From NCBI GenBank assembly GCA_900766265.1, contig CAAFUS010000010.1:530123-594122 (forward strand): DNA of 64,000 nt, written 5' to 3'. The translations under genes were made by a program, and so were the position numbers. Shown here one piece after another: positions 43,829 through 53,174 of this stretch. Source of the DNA: Pseudomonadaceae bacterium (lineage in GTDB: Bacteria; Pseudomonadota; Gammaproteobacteria; Pseudomonadales; Pseudomonadaceae). How positions within the stretch are numbered: the stretch's first letter is position 1; every line of letters starts with the position of its first letter. The notes below the pieces were generated by a model. That model saw nothing but the letters and a program-made list of their open reading frames with translations. It was not told the origin of the DNA and searched no databases.

Positions 43829-44221
43829 TCCATCCTCCTATCGAACAATCGCACCAAAAAGGTGCTTCAAAAGGTGTCGCCAGCACAATCTGCGTGCACG
43901 CCCGAAGGGCCTCGACTATAAAAAAGTGGCGAAACGCCTGTTAGGTCGACTTGAGCACGATTATTGCTCTAACGCCTGACAGCAGCCAGCATCTCTTGAG
44001 AGCGCGGGCATTGCAGCTGTCGCCCCAGGCTTGCCCGAAGGCGCATCCAGTACTACACCGGTAGGACACGACGATACACTTACAGTACTTTGCCGCAGAT
44101 CAATTCGACTTGTAGGCAAGTCCCGAAACCGGAGTGTAGAATCGGGCCCGACAATAAGAACGCAACTTTCTGTATTGGGCAGAAAGTCAGCAAATATTTT
44201 TAAACCAATGGAGCAATCACG
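43829..44221. promoter_or_regulatory. Upstream region of oprD and of the HIT gene
   Basis: 393 bp gene-free. It should contain the oprD promoter and its control sites (in P. aeruginosa oprD is activated by ArgR). GAGCACGATTATTGCTC at 43951-43967 is a small inverted repeat. No confident promoter was recognised by eye. Confidence 0.45.
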
Positions 44222-45508
44222 ATGCAAGTGATGAAGTGGAGCGTCATCGCCCTGGCCGTTGCGGCAGGTACCTCTCAGATGGCAGTTGCCAGCCAGCAGT
44301 CGGAATCGACCGGCTTCGTCGAAGGCAGCAGCCTGAACATCCTGAACCGCAACTTCTACATGAACCGCGATTTCCGTAATGATCGCCAGCAGTTCGATGA
44401 AGACACAGGGGCTGCATTTCCGCGTCGCAGCTACGGCGAAGAGTGGGCCCACGGCTTCATCGGCACCTTCGAGTCCGGCTTCACCCAAGGCACCGTAGGG
44501 GTCGGCGTCGACGCCATCGGCCTGCTGGGCGTCAAGCTCGATACCGGTCGTGGCCGCTCCGAAGTCATCGGTGCTCTGCCTTACGATTCCGATGGCCGTG
44601 CCCGCGACGACTACTCCGAATTTGGCGCCGCTCTGAAATTGCGCGTTTCCAACACGGTCCTCAAGTTCGGCGACCAGTTCACCGCCCTGCCAGTGTTCGC
44701 CACCGACGACAGCCGCCTGCTGCCGGAAGTCGCCGAAGGCTTCCTGCTGACCAGCAACGAAATAGCCGGCCTTGAACTGAACGCGGGTCACTTCACCGCG
44801 ATCAATGCGCAAAACCAGACGTTCCATGACAGCCTCGGCCTCAAGAAAGCCGACTTCATTGGCGGTACTTACGCATTCTCCGACGCCCTGAGCACCTCGC
44901 TGTACTACTCCGACGTGGAAGACTACTTCCGCAAGTACTACGGCAACGTCAATTACAGCATGCCGCTGAGCGATGCGCAGGCGCTGGCGTTCGACTTCAA
45001 CATCTACGACACCAAGAGCAAGGGCAGCGAAGAAGCCGGCGAACTCGACAACATCGCCTGGAGCCTCTCGGCAGCCTACAGCATCGATGCCCACACCTTC
45101 ACCGTCGTACATCAGCGCGTAACCGGTGACGGCGACTACGCCTACGGCGTAGACGGTGGCGGCACCGTGTTCCTGGGCAACTCGGTTCAGCGCTCCGACT
45201 TCAACGCTGAAGGCGAGAAGTCCTGGCAAGCGCGCTACGATCTGGACATGGCTTCCTTCGGCGTGCCGGGCCTGAGCTTCATGACCCGCTACGTACGTGG
45301 TACCGATGCCAATGTCGCGACCACCAACAACGGCAAAGAGTGGGAGCGCAACATCGAAGCCCGCTATGTCGTCCAGAGCGGCGCTGCGAAGGATCTGAGC
45401 TTCCGCGTGCGTCAAGCGACCTACCGTTCCAGCGATGGCGTTTATTACGGATCGCCGTCGATCGACGAAGTCCGTGTAATCGTGTCGTACCCGCTGAGCA
45501 TTCTGTAA
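44222..45508 (+). CDS. oprD: OprD family outer-membrane porin
   Basis: 428-residue porin with an 18-strand barrel in the family. The signal peptide begins MQVMKWSVIALAVAAGTSQ, close to P. aeruginosa OprD. Conserved blocks are FESGFTQGTVGVGVDAIGLL, KSADFIGGTYA-like (here KKADFIGGTY), NYSMPLSDAQALAFDFNIYD and the end VSYPLSIL. OprD takes up basic amino acids and is a carbapenem channel in P. aeruginosa. Located between the HIT gene and proS as in that species. Confidence 0.95.
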   Translation: MQVMKWSVIALAVAAGTSQMAVASQQSESTGFVEGSSLNILNRNFYMNRDFRNDRQQFDEDTGAAFPRRSYGEEWAHGFIGTFESGFTQGTVGVGVDAIGLLGVKLDTGRGRSEVIGALPYDSDGRARDDYSEFGAALKLRVSNTVLKFGDQFTALPVFATDDSRLLPEVAEGFLLTSNEIAGLELNAGHFTAINAQNQTFHDSLGLKKADFIGGTYAFSDALSTSLYYSDVEDYFRKYYGNVNYSMPLSDAQALAFDFNIYDTKSKGSEEAGELDNIAWSLSAAYSIDAHTFTVVHQRVTGDGDYAYGVDGGGTVFLGNSVQRSDFNAEGEKSWQARYDLDMASFGVPGLSFMTRYVRGTDANVATTNNGKEWERNIEARYVVQSGAAKDLSFRVRQATYRSSDGVYYGSPSIDEVRVIVSYPLSIL

Positions 45509-45534
45509 CGCGCTCAGTCGACACGCGACACCTG

Positions 45535-45562
45535 GAGCCCGGCTTTTGCCGGGCTCTTTTTT
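45535..45562 (+). terminator. Rho-independent terminator of oprD
   Basis: GAGCCCGGC and GCCGGGCTC form a stem with TTTT loop followed by TTTTTT. Confidence 0.93.
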
Positions 45563-45687
45563 GTGTCGACCGAGCCCATTGCGCGACGACTTTGGGCATC
45601 GTTTTCCGCCCGGCGGATTCTGTACGCGTTCTGCGCAGCCCCGTACAATGCTCGGCTAATCTCGCCCCGCAAGGACACCACGGCCCC

Positions 45688-47403
45688 ATGCGCACCAGTC
45701 AGTTCCTGCTCTCGACCCAGAAAGAAACTCCCTCGGACGCCGTTGTCATCAGCCACCAGTTGATGCTGCGCGCCGGCATGATTCGCAAGCTCGCATCCGG
45801 CCTGTACACCTGGCTACCGATGGGATTGCGCGCTCTGCGCAAGGCAGAGGCGATCGTTCGGGAGGAGATGGATAAGGCAGGCGCGCTGGAAGTTCTGATG
45901 CCGGCAATTCAGCCGGCCGAGCTGTGGCAGGAATCCGGCCGCTGGGTCCAGTACGGCCCCGAACTGCTGCGCCTGAAGGATCGCCATGACCGCGAGTTCT
46001 GCGTCGGCCCCACCCACGAGGAAGTGATTACCGACCTCGCGCGCAACGAGCTCAACAGCTACAAGCAGCTGCCGATCAATTTCTATCAGATCCAGACAAA
46101 GTTCCGTGACGAAATCCGGCCGCGCTTCGGCCTCATGCGCGGCCGCGAATTCACCATGAAGGACGCTTACTCCTTCCACCTGACGCAGGAATCGCTTCAG
46201 GAAACTTACGACCGCATGCACCAGGCGTACTGCAACATCTTTACCCGCCTGGGTCTCGACTTCCGCCCCGTACAGGCCGACACCGGATCGATTGGCGGCA
46301 CGGGCTCCCATGAATTCCACGTGCTGGCTGAGTCCGGCGAAGACGACATCGCCTTCAGCGACAGTTCCGAGTACGCCGCCAACATCGAGAAGGCAGAAGC
46401 CATTCCGCGCGAAACCGAACGCGCCGCACCCGGCGAAGCACTCCGGCTGGTGGACACGCCCGATACCAAGACGATCGCCGCATTGGTCGAGCAGTTCGGC
46501 CTGCCCATCGAGAAGACCATCAAGACGCTGATCGTGCACGGCCTCGAAGAAGGTCAGCTGGTTGCGCTGATCATCCGCGGCGACCACGAGCTGAACGAGA
46601 TCAAGGCCGCCAACCAGGCGCAAGTGGCCAATCCGCTGGTATTCGCCAGCGAAGCGGAAATTCGCGCCGCGATCGGTGCGGGGCCTGGCTCGCTCGGCCC
46701 GCTGAACCTGCAGATCCCCTGCATCATCGATCGCTCCGTCGCACTCATGAGCGACTTCGCTGCCGGTGCCAACGTCGACGACAAACACTATTTCGGCGTG
46801 AACTGGGAGCGCGACCTTCCGCTTCCGGAGGTCGCGGATCTGCGCAACGTGGTGGCGGGCGACCCCAGCCCAGACGGCCAGGGCACCCTGGTCATCAAGC
46901 GCGGCATCGAGGTGGGCCATATCTTCCAGCTGGGCACCAAATACAGCGAGGCGATGAACTGCAAGGTGCTCGGCGAAAACGGCAAGCCGGTCACCCTCAT
47001 CATGGGCTGCTACGGCATTGGCGTGTCCCGCGTGGTGGCGGCGGCGATCGAACAGAACTACGACGAGCGCGGCATTCTCTGGCCCGAGGCGCTGGCGCCG
47101 TTTCAGGTCGCCATCGTGCCGATGAAGTATGAGAACGAATCGGTTCGCGAGGCGACCGACACGCTCTATGCCGAACTGCTCGCCGCAGGCTACGACGTGC
47201 TGCTCGACGACCGGGACAAGAAGACCAGCCCCGGCGTCAAGTTCGCCGACATGGAGCTGATCGGCATCCCCCATCGCATCGTGGTCAGCGACCGCGGGCT
47301 TGCCGATGGCATGCTCGAATACAAGCACCGCCGCGACGAGCAGCCACAGGCCATCGCCATCGCCGAGGCGCTCCAGCTCATCCACTCGCGCTCGGGTCAC
47401 TGA
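45688..47403 (+). CDS. proS: Proline--tRNA ligase (ProS)
   Basis: 571-residue class II synthetase of the bacterial type with the editing (YbaK-like) insertion around residues 225-400. Motifs: GLYTWLPMGLRALRK, PTHEEVITDLARNELNSYKQ, FRDEIRPRFGLMRGREFTMK and GCYGIGVSRVVAAAIEQ. The start MRTSQFLLSTQKETPSDA at 45688 follows the conserved family start; the longer frame overlaps oprD. Confidence 0.98.
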   Translation: MRTSQFLLSTQKETPSDAVVISHQLMLRAGMIRKLASGLYTWLPMGLRALRKAEAIVREEMDKAGALEVLMPAIQPAELWQESGRWVQYGPELLRLKDRHDREFCVGPTHEEVITDLARNELNSYKQLPINFYQIQTKFRDEIRPRFGLMRGREFTMKDAYSFHLTQESLQETYDRMHQAYCNIFTRLGLDFRPVQADTGSIGGTGSHEFHVLAESGEDDIAFSDSSEYAANIEKAEAIPRETERAAPGEALRLVDTPDTKTIAALVEQFGLPIEKTIKTLIVHGLEEGQLVALIIRGDHELNEIKAANQAQVANPLVFASEAEIRAAIGAGPGSLGPLNLQIPCIIDRSVALMSDFAAGANVDDKHYFGVNWERDLPLPEVADLRNVVAGDPSPDGQGTLVIKRGIEVGHIFQLGTKYSEAMNCKVLGENGKPVTLIMGCYGIGVSRVVAAAIEQNYDERGILWPEALAPFQVAIVPMKYENESVREATDTLYAELLAAGYDVLLDDRDKKTSPGVKFADMELIGIPHRIVVSDRGLADGMLEYKHRRDEQPQAIAIAEALQLIHSRSGH

Positions 47404-47411
47404 CTGGCATC

Positions 47412-48365
47412 ATGCTCAACCACCGCGTCGTAGTTACAACCGGTGCCGCGCTCTGCGCGGCACTGTTGCTGGGCGGCTGCGCCAATCACCTGCCGCAGCG
47501 CAGCGAACTCGAAGCCAGGGCCGAGCGTAAGCTGCTCGACCACAGCCTGCGCATCGATGTAGGCGAACCTGCGGTCATGGAGCTGCCGCAACGGCGTATT
47601 CGCATCCAGGAGCAGAAAACCTTCGAAGTCACCGACTTCGAAGTGACCCGCTACTATGATCGCTATACGCCCTACCAGGCATGGCGGGAGCTGTACGAAG
47701 TCCCGCTGGGCGCGGTAGCGCTGGTCGGCGGTATCGGCGCGAACGTCCTCAACGTGGTGATGCTGGGCAGCCTGCCGGAGAACGTTACCCGTGGCTGGAT
47801 CAGCTATGGCGTCGCCGGGCTCAACCCCTTCATGAACGTGGAGTCCAACGGCCGCTCGCAACAGAATCTCGCCAGGCTCGACGAAGTGCGCCGCGATGCG
47901 CGCATCGACTATTCCAGCCTGCCCTGGAGCGAGCGTCCCGTCACCGTCAGCGGTAACGGCCAAACCTACGAACTGCTCACCGACCGCAACGGCGTGCTGC
48001 GCCTGAACCTGCTCGAAGGACCTTTCCCCGAGCAAGAGATCGGCCAGATCGGCAAGCTTGTGCTCAGCGTCGAGGACCCTCAGGACGGCGCCCGCGCCGA
48101 CGCGACGCTGATGGTCAGCCGGACCCTGCGCGGTAAGCTGCTGGAAGCCCACGACCTCATCTACAGCGATCTCGAGGGCGACGACGTCGCGCAGTGGGTA
48201 CACCGCGTCAAGCGCCTGTCCGAACTGGGCCTCGAAGAAGAGGCCAGCGAGCTCGAGCAGAGCCTGATCGAACTCACGCGAAACGATCCAGAGCTGCAGC
48301 AGGAATTTCTCAAGAGCCTGCTCGATGATGCCGGCCGGCTGGCCGCCGATCCGGGCGAAGACTGA
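47412..48365 (+). CDS. Conserved lipoprotein of unknown function
   Basis: 317 residues. A signal peptide ends in the lipobox LLGGC, with Cys near residue 24. The rest has a hydrophobic stretch (EVPLGAVALVGGIGANVLNV) near residue 98 and an acidic helical C-terminus, and no recognised domain. It is 8 bp after proS and 11 bp before the transglycosylase, so the three are co-transcribed. Confidence 0.82.
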   Translation: MLNHRVVVTTGAALCAALLLGGCANHLPQRSELEARAERKLLDHSLRIDVGEPAVMELPQRRIRIQEQKTFEVTDFEVTRYYDRYTPYQAWRELYEVPLGAVALVGGIGANVLNVVMLGSLPENVTRGWISYGVAGLNPFMNVESNGRSQQNLARLDEVRRDARIDYSSLPWSERPVTVSGNGQTYELLTDRNGVLRLNLLEGPFPEQEIGQIGKLVLSVEDPQDGARADATLMVSRTLRGKLLEAHDLIYSDLEGDDVAQWVHRVKRLSELGLEEEASELEQSLIELTRNDPELQQEFLKSLLDDAGRLAADPGED

Positions 48366-48376
48366 CGGAGCCGCCT

Positions 48377-48949
48377 GTGCGAACGCTTGCCGCGGCTCTG
48401 CTTCTGGCGCTGGGCCTTGCCCTCCCCGCGCAGGCCAACCTGCGCCAGGCGCCCGAGCCAGAACTGCGTGAGCTGATGATGCGCACCGTTTCGCAGGCGG
48501 ACAGTTTCGAGGACCGCTTCGACGCGGAAGTCTGGCTGCTCGACATGTCGACGCGCCTCGCACGCTACCTGCCAGACCCCAGCGAGCGTCTGACCCTGCT
48601 GCGCTTGGTCCACAGCGAGGCGAGCAAGGCCGGACTCAAGCCCGACCTGGTCATGGCGCTGATTCACGCCGAAAGCGGCTTCAACCGCTTCGCCATTTCC
48701 AGCGTGGGCGCCCAGGGCATGATGCAGGTCATGCCGTTCTGGAAAGCCGAACTGGGCAGGCCCGACGACAACCTCACCGACAATGCGACCAATCTGCGCT
48801 ACGGCTGCACGATCCTCAGCTATTACCTGAAGAAGGAAAACGGGGATATCAGCCGAGCGCTTGCCCGCTACAACGGCAGCCTGGGGCAGACCCGTTACCC
48901 GGCGAAAGTCATCGGGTTCTGGCAGGACTTCTGGTACGTCAAACCCTGA
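48377..48949 (+). CDS. Lytic transglycosylase SLT-domain protein
   Basis: 190 residues. GTG start with a signal peptide (RTLAAALLLALGLALPAQA). The SLT domain has the catalytic Glu in ALIHAESGFNRFAISSVGA near residue 99, GMMQVMPFWK, and ALARYNGSLG. Cleaves peptidoglycan in the periplasm. Downstream of the lipoprotein gene. Confidence 0.92.
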   Translation: MRTLAAALLLALGLALPAQANLRQAPEPELRELMMRTVSQADSFEDRFDAEVWLLDMSTRLARYLPDPSERLTLLRLVHSEASKAGLKPDLVMALIHAESGFNRFAISSVGAQGMMQVMPFWKAELGRPDDNLTDNATNLRYGCTILSYYLKKENGDISRALARYNGSLGQTRYPAKVIGFWQDFWYVKP

Positions 48950-48952
48950 ACA

Positions 48953-49417
48953 TCACTGGCCCTGCAGCCGTGCGAGATGCTCCTTGATGCCTTCGGCGGT
49001 CTGCTCGCCTACCAGCTGTTCGCGCACCTTGCCTTCGCCATCGACCAGGTAGGTCACCGGCAAAACCGGGCTGCGTGGCAACTGCAGGCGCTCGGCCGGA
49101 TCCAGCGCCAGGACGCGGAACCCTATCCCCATCGCCTCACTCGCCTGAGCCAGTTCGTCACCCTGCAGACCGTCGAAATTGACCCCCAACACCTCGAGGG
49201 AGTCCTCGCGGCTGAGCGCATTGAGCTCAGGAATCTCGGTACGGCAGGGGCCGCACCACTCGGCCCAGTAGTTGAGCACCAGCCAGCGCCCCTGCAGGGC
49301 ATCGCCGCGCACCGTCTGGCCGTGTTGGTCGACTCCCCAATCCTCGCCGCAGCCGGCCAGGCCCAGGAACAGGCACAACAGCAGAAGGCGAAACAGACGG
49401 CAGGGATCGTGGATCAT
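48953..49417 (-). CDS. TlpA-like thioredoxin-fold lipoprotein
   Basis: 154 residues. A lipobox-type signal peptide (LLLLCLFLGLAGC) is followed by a thioredoxin fold with active site YWAEWCGPCRTE and cis-Pro VLPVTYLVD. A membrane-attached periplasmic disulfide reductase. Convergent with the transglycosylase gene. Confidence 0.92.
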   Translation of the reverse strand: MIHDPCRLFRLLLLCLFLGLAGCGEDWGVDQHGQTVRGDALQGRWLVLNYWAEWCGPCRTEIPELNALSREDSLEVLGVNFDGLQGDELAQASEAMGIGFRVLALDPAERLQLPRSPVLPVTYLVDGEGKVREQLVGEQTAEGIKEHLARLQGQ

Positions 49418-49646
49418 GTTCGGCAGCTCCTTCGGGATCGAGGTTCAAGCATAGCCCTGCGTTCGCAAGCGAGACAGACGGTTGACATCCCGCTGGTTTA
49501 CTGACGAACCTGGACTGTCACGCCAACTAACCGGCGCAACTCTGGATATGCGAGAAGAGTCACGCTTGCGACTGGCCGAGCGCACAGTTTCGACGAACGG
49601 CGCTCCCTATAATCGCCGCACTCGCTTATCACTCGGAAGCGCTTCC

Positions 49647-50039
49647 ATGTCTCAAGCCCATGACAAGCTCGTTGGTTCTGTCCCGGCCCGGATCGCCGAG
49701 GCGGCCCATTTTTCCCTGACCGCCTATGAAGGGCGGGTAGCGGAGTTTCACGTCGCGGCCTGGCTGCAGTTGCCCGGCCTGGCGAACCAGAACGCCTCGC
49801 TGCTGGTCCGCTACCTTGATGGTCAACAACGTCGGGAAGTACCGGTGGACCATGGCCGCGTCGGCGGCAACGGCAAGGTTCTGCTGTCGGGCATCGCGCG
49901 GCTTTCAGCGAAAGCCAAGATCGAAGACATGCAGGTTATGGTGCGGCCATCGATGGCCATCGAAGGGATGGTAGTCGAGGAGCTCTTCGTCCAGGCGGCC
50001 GAAGCGGTGGTCTCTGGAGAACAGGCCGCGACGGCCTGA
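49647..50039 (+). CDS. Conserved hypothetical protein
   Basis: 130 residues starting MSQAHDKLVGSVPARIA. No signal peptide or recognised motif; predicted mixed alpha/beta with an all-beta central part. The frame is open back to 49482 but the ATG at 49647 follows CGGAAGCG and removes a non-conserved leader. A homologue at the same position beside the TlpA-like gene is recalled from P. aeruginosa. Confidence 0.72.
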   Translation: MSQAHDKLVGSVPARIAEAAHFSLTAYEGRVAEFHVAAWLQLPGLANQNASLLVRYLDGQQRREVPVDHGRVGGNGKVLLSGIARLSAKAKIEDMQVMVRPSMAIEGMVVEELFVQAAEAVVSGEQAATA

Positions 50040-50048
50040 TTGATTCGC

Positions 50049-50240
50049 CTAGCTTCCGAGCCGCTCCAGCGGCTCGTCCCGCCCCGAGGCCTTGGCCGGA
50101 ACGGCATCCTCGCGCTCCGGCCGCCCGGCCAGAGATTCCGGCCAGCGACTGAATGTCAGTCCCGTCAGACGATTCAACGACTCGAGCGCCGAGCCCGGGA
50201 CTCGTTGATGCAAATAGATGACGTTGCCCTGCTCTTTCAT
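50049..50240 (-). CDS. Small conserved hypothetical protein
   Basis: 63 residues, MKEQGNVIYLHQRVPGSALE at the start and a charged Arg/Glu-rich tail. A strong ribosome site, AAAGGATT, lies 7 nt before the ATG, which supports a real small gene. Convergent with the hypothetical gene at 49647. Function unknown. Confidence 0.6.
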   Translation of the reverse strand: MKEQGNVIYLHQRVPGSALESLNRLTGLTFSRWPESLAGRPEREDAVPAKASGRDEPLERLGS

Positions 50241-50398
50241 CGCAATCCTTTCAGCAATAGCGCCTGTATCCCAAGCATAGCGAGAAGCGTGCCACAGCGC
50301 TGCGGCAAGCGCTTCGACTCGTTGCGTCCGCCGGCCAAGTGGGCGCCCCGGCCGTGCCGGCTTCGCTCCAGGCCTCAGGCCGCCCGATGCGGGTGACG

Positions 50399-51622
50399 CT
50401 ATTTGTCACTTCCGGTCTTCAGCCAGTCAGCGAGACTGCCGCCAAAGAGGTTCGCCTGCTCTTTCTGCAGCAATGCCAGCGACCGCCGCAGGGTGTCGTA
50501 CCAGGGCTCGTCCAGTTGCTCCGGCAATTGCTCAATGCGCAACAGCGGCCAGGGATTGCGTCGTAGCAACTGGTCCAGGCTGTAGCTGCGCAGGTCGCGG
50601 CATAATACCCAGCTCCCCGAGCCCGTCCGGCAGGTAAGCTGCTCCTGCTCGAAGAACTGCAGAATCTCGTCCCACTCGTCTTCGGGCAGATGCCAGCCCG
50701 CGCGGTGCATGTCCTTGAGTTTCACCTCCCTGCCCGACTGATGGCTGTCGTGAAAGATTCGCAGCATCGCCAGCATCACCAGCAGCCGGGGCATCTCGCG
50801 GCAGCGCCACTCCCGCGAGGACGACATGCCGCAGACCAGCTCCGCGCCGAACAGCACGATCATCCAGCACAGATAAATCCAGAGCAGAAACAGCGGCACC
50901 GCCGCGAAGGCGCCGTAGATCAGCTGGTAACTGGGGAAGAAGCTGACGTAGAGCCCGAAGAGCTCCTTGGCAGCCTCGAGCAGGACGGCGGTGAACAGGC
51001 CGCCCACTAGGGCATGACGCAAGGGCACGCGGGTGTTGGGCACCGCCGCGTAGATCAGGGTGAACGCCGCGACGCTGAGGATCAGGGGCATGCCCTGCAG
51101 GACGGTGCGCATGCCGATCAGGGCATCGGGCCCGGAGATCAGCGAAAGCGAGGTGATGTAGGTACTGACGGCGAAACCTGCGCCCAGCAGAAAGGGGCCG
51201 AGGCTCAAGATCGCCCAGTAGAGGAGAAAGCTGGCCATTCCTCGGCGAGGCTGGCGAACCCTCCAGATGGTGTTGAATGCCTTCTCGATGGTCAGCAGCA
51301 TCATGAACGCCGTGGCCATCAGGAAGCCCACGCCGAACCAGGTCAGCTGCCGCGCCTGATTGGTGAAGGCGGTGAGGTATTCCTGGATGGTCTCGCCGGT
51401 CGAGGGGATGAAGTTGCGGAAGATGTACATCTGGATCTGCTCGCCCACCCCCTGGAACGCCGGAATGGCCGAGAGCATCGCGAAGGTGACGGTCATCATC
51501 GGCACCACGGCGAACAAGGTGGTGTAGGTCAGCGCCGCCGCGCTGTAGGGTCCACGGTCGGCGAGGAAGCGCCGGATCAGGAACGTGCTGAAATCCACCA
51601 GGTGTTCGACGCGCCGATGCAT
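50399..51622 (-). CDS. YihY/virulence factor BrkB family inner-membrane protein
   Basis: 407 residues, formerly annotated as ribonuclease BN. Six or so hydrophobic helices; the signature GPYSAAALTYTTLFAVVPMM is near the N-terminus and FFPSYQLIYGAFAAVPLFLLWIYL near residue 240. A soluble C-terminal domain of about 130 residues follows. The ATG at 51622 has GGAGAAAG upstream. Function uncertain. Confidence 0.9.
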   Translation of the reverse strand: MHRRVEHLVDFSTFLIRRFLADRGPYSAAALTYTTLFAVVPMMTVTFAMLSAIPAFQGVGEQIQMYIFRNFIPSTGETIQEYLTAFTNQARQLTWFGVGFLMATAFMMLLTIEKAFNTIWRVRQPRRGMASFLLYWAILSLGPFLLGAGFAVSTYITSLSLISGPDALIGMRTVLQGMPLILSVAAFTLIYAAVPNTRVPLRHALVGGLFTAVLLEAAKELFGLYVSFFPSYQLIYGAFAAVPLFLLWIYLCWMIVLFGAELVCGMSSSREWRCREMPRLLVMLAMLRIFHDSHQSGREVKLKDMHRAGWHLPEDEWDEILQFFEQEQLTCRTGSGSWVLCRDLRSYSLDQLLRRNPWPLLRIEQLPEQLDEPWYDTLRRSLALLQKEQANLFGGSLADWLKTGSDK

Positions 51623-51800
51623 GCTTTCTCCAATCCGGTACGAGCGGTCCTGCGACCGGTAACTGGCAGGCCAAGCGGCAAGTCGGGCCGACGGACATCG
51701 CCATCCGCACGGCACTCCCGCCCAAACCGAGCATTCGGTTCAGCCTGCCGCGCTGTGAGGGTTAGAATAGCCAGCTCCACAGGTGCGAAGCGACCCCCCG

Positions 51801-52154
51801 ATGACCGAACTCATACTGTTTCACAACCCGCGCTGTTCCAAATCCCGCGGCGCGCTCGAACTCCTGCAGGCGCGCGGACTCGCACCGACCCTGGTCCCGT
51901 ATCTCGACACACCGGCCAGCCGGGACGATCTCAAAGCCGTGCTCGGGAAGCTCGGCATGGGTCCGCGCGAGCTGCTGCGTACCGGCGAAGAGCAATACCG
52001 GGCGCTGGGTCTGGCCGACCCTTCGCTCGATGACGACCAGCTGATCGACGCCATGGTCGAGCACCCCAAGCTCATCGAGCGTCCAATCCTGATCGTTGGC
52101 GACAAGGCGGTGATCGGCCGGCCGCCGGAGCGCGTCCTGGAGTTGCTGCCATGA
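51801..52154 (+). CDS. ArsC family arsenate reductase-like protein
   Basis: 117-residue glutaredoxin-linked ArsC/YffB-type protein with the catalytic FHNPRCSKSRGALELL at the N-terminus and LIERPILIVGDKAVIGRPPE at the C-terminus. The Arg after LIERP-type loop fits arsenate-reductase-like proteins. It overlaps wrbA by 4 bp (ATGA), as in other Pseudomonas; no ars operon is nearby, so arsenate may not be its substrate. Confidence 0.9.
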   Translation: MTELILFHNPRCSKSRGALELLQARGLAPTLVPYLDTPASRDDLKAVLGKLGMGPRELLRTGEEQYRALGLADPSLDDDQLIDAMVEHPKLIERPILIVGDKAVIGRPPERVLELLP

Positions 52155-52756
52155 GCACCCCCTTCGTTCTGGTGCTCTACTACAGCCGCCACGGCGCCAC
52201 CGCACAAATGGCCAGGCATATCGCCCGCGGAGTCGAACTCGCCGGATTGGAAGCCAGGTTGCGCACGGTCCCGGCGGTCTCGGCCGACTGCGAGGCGACC
52301 CGCCCGGAGATTCCCGAGGAAGGCGCGCTGTACGCCACCCTCGATGACCTGAAGCACTGCGCGGCGCTTGCGCTGGGCAGCCCGACACGCTTCGGCAACA
52401 TGGCCGCACCGCTCAAGTACTTCCTCGACGGTACCAGTAGCCTGTGGCTGACCGGCGAGCTGGTCGGCAAGCCCGCCGGCGTCTTCACCTCCACGGCAAG
52501 CTTGCATGGCGGCCAGGAAAGCACCCTACTGTCCATGCTGCTGCCACTGCTGCACCACGGCATGCTGGTACTCGGCCTGCCCTACAGCGAAAACGCCTTG
52601 CTCGAGACCAAGGGCGGCGGAACGCCGTATGGCGCCAGCCATCACGCCGGAACCGACGGCAAGCGGGCGCTGGACGAGCACGAGATCGCCCTGTGCCGGG
52701 CCCTCGGACAACGCCTGGCCGAAACCGCCAAGCGGCTGGAGAGTGGCCGTGGCTAG
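52151..52756 (+). CDS. wrbA: NAD(P)H:quinone oxidoreductase WrbA
   Basis: 201-residue flavodoxin-like quinone reductase. FMN phosphate loop LYYSRHGATAQMARHIARG at the N-terminus, SPTRFGNMAAPLKYFLD near residue 77 and GGTPYGASHHAG near 155. Coupled to the arsC-like gene upstream and overlapping the DUF2069-like gene downstream by 8 bp. Confidence 0.95.
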   Translation: MSTPFVLVLYYSRHGATAQMARHIARGVELAGLEARLRTVPAVSADCEATRPEIPEEGALYATLDDLKHCAALALGSPTRFGNMAAPLKYFLDGTSSLWLTGELVGKPAGVFTSTASLHGGQESTLLSMLLPLLHHGMLVLGLPYSENALLETKGGGTPYGASHHAGTDGKRALDEHEIALCRALGQRLAETAKRLESGRG

Positions 52757-53156
52757 AAAACCCAAGCCCCTCCCGTCACTGGACTGGCTCACGCCGCGGG
52801 TCAAGGTGAGCCGGGCCGTGAGCCTGATCAGCTTTATTGCTCTGGCCGCCCTGGTCGCCGGATGGAACCTGTTCTTCGCCGACCTGCACGGCGCGCGAAC
52901 CTGGGTGGTGATGACCATCCAGCTCGTGCCGCTGCTGCTGGTGGCGCCGGGGGTGATCGCCGGCAGCCCACGGGCCCATGCCTGGACCTGCTTCATCGTC
53001 AACCTGTACTTCATCCAGGGCGTGCTGGCCGCGATCGACCCGGCACGGTCGCTCTATGGTTGGCTCGAAGCGCTGCTCAGCCTGCTGCTGTTCTGCGCCG
53101 GACTCGTCTACATCCGCTGGAGCTACCAGTACCAGCGCAAGCTGGCGGGAGAATGA
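52749..53156 (+). CDS. DUF2069-like small membrane protein
   Basis: 135 residues from a GTG start preceded by GGAGAG. Four hydrophobic segments (SLISFIALAALVAGWNLFF, MTIQLVPLLLVAPGVIAG, CFIVNLYFIQGVLAAI, LLSLLLFCAGLVYIRW). Conserved next to wrbA in Pseudomonas; function unknown. Confidence 0.85.
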   Translation: MARKPKPLPSLDWLTPRVKVSRAVSLISFIALAALVAGWNLFFADLHGARTWVVMTIQLVPLLLVAPGVIAGSPRAHAWTCFIVNLYFIQGVLAAIDPARSLYGWLEALLSLLLFCAGLVYIRWSYQYQRKLAGE

Positions 53157-53174
53157 AGTCGCTGCGGGGTGCGT

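Noticed and set aside
45814..47400. 528-residue minus-strand frame opposite proS
   Set aside because: Antisense of ProS, which has all class II synthetase motifs.
51801..52154. Arsenic-resistance operon
   Set aside because: Only a single ArsC-family gene, coupled to wrbA, with no arsR, arsB or arsH nearby.
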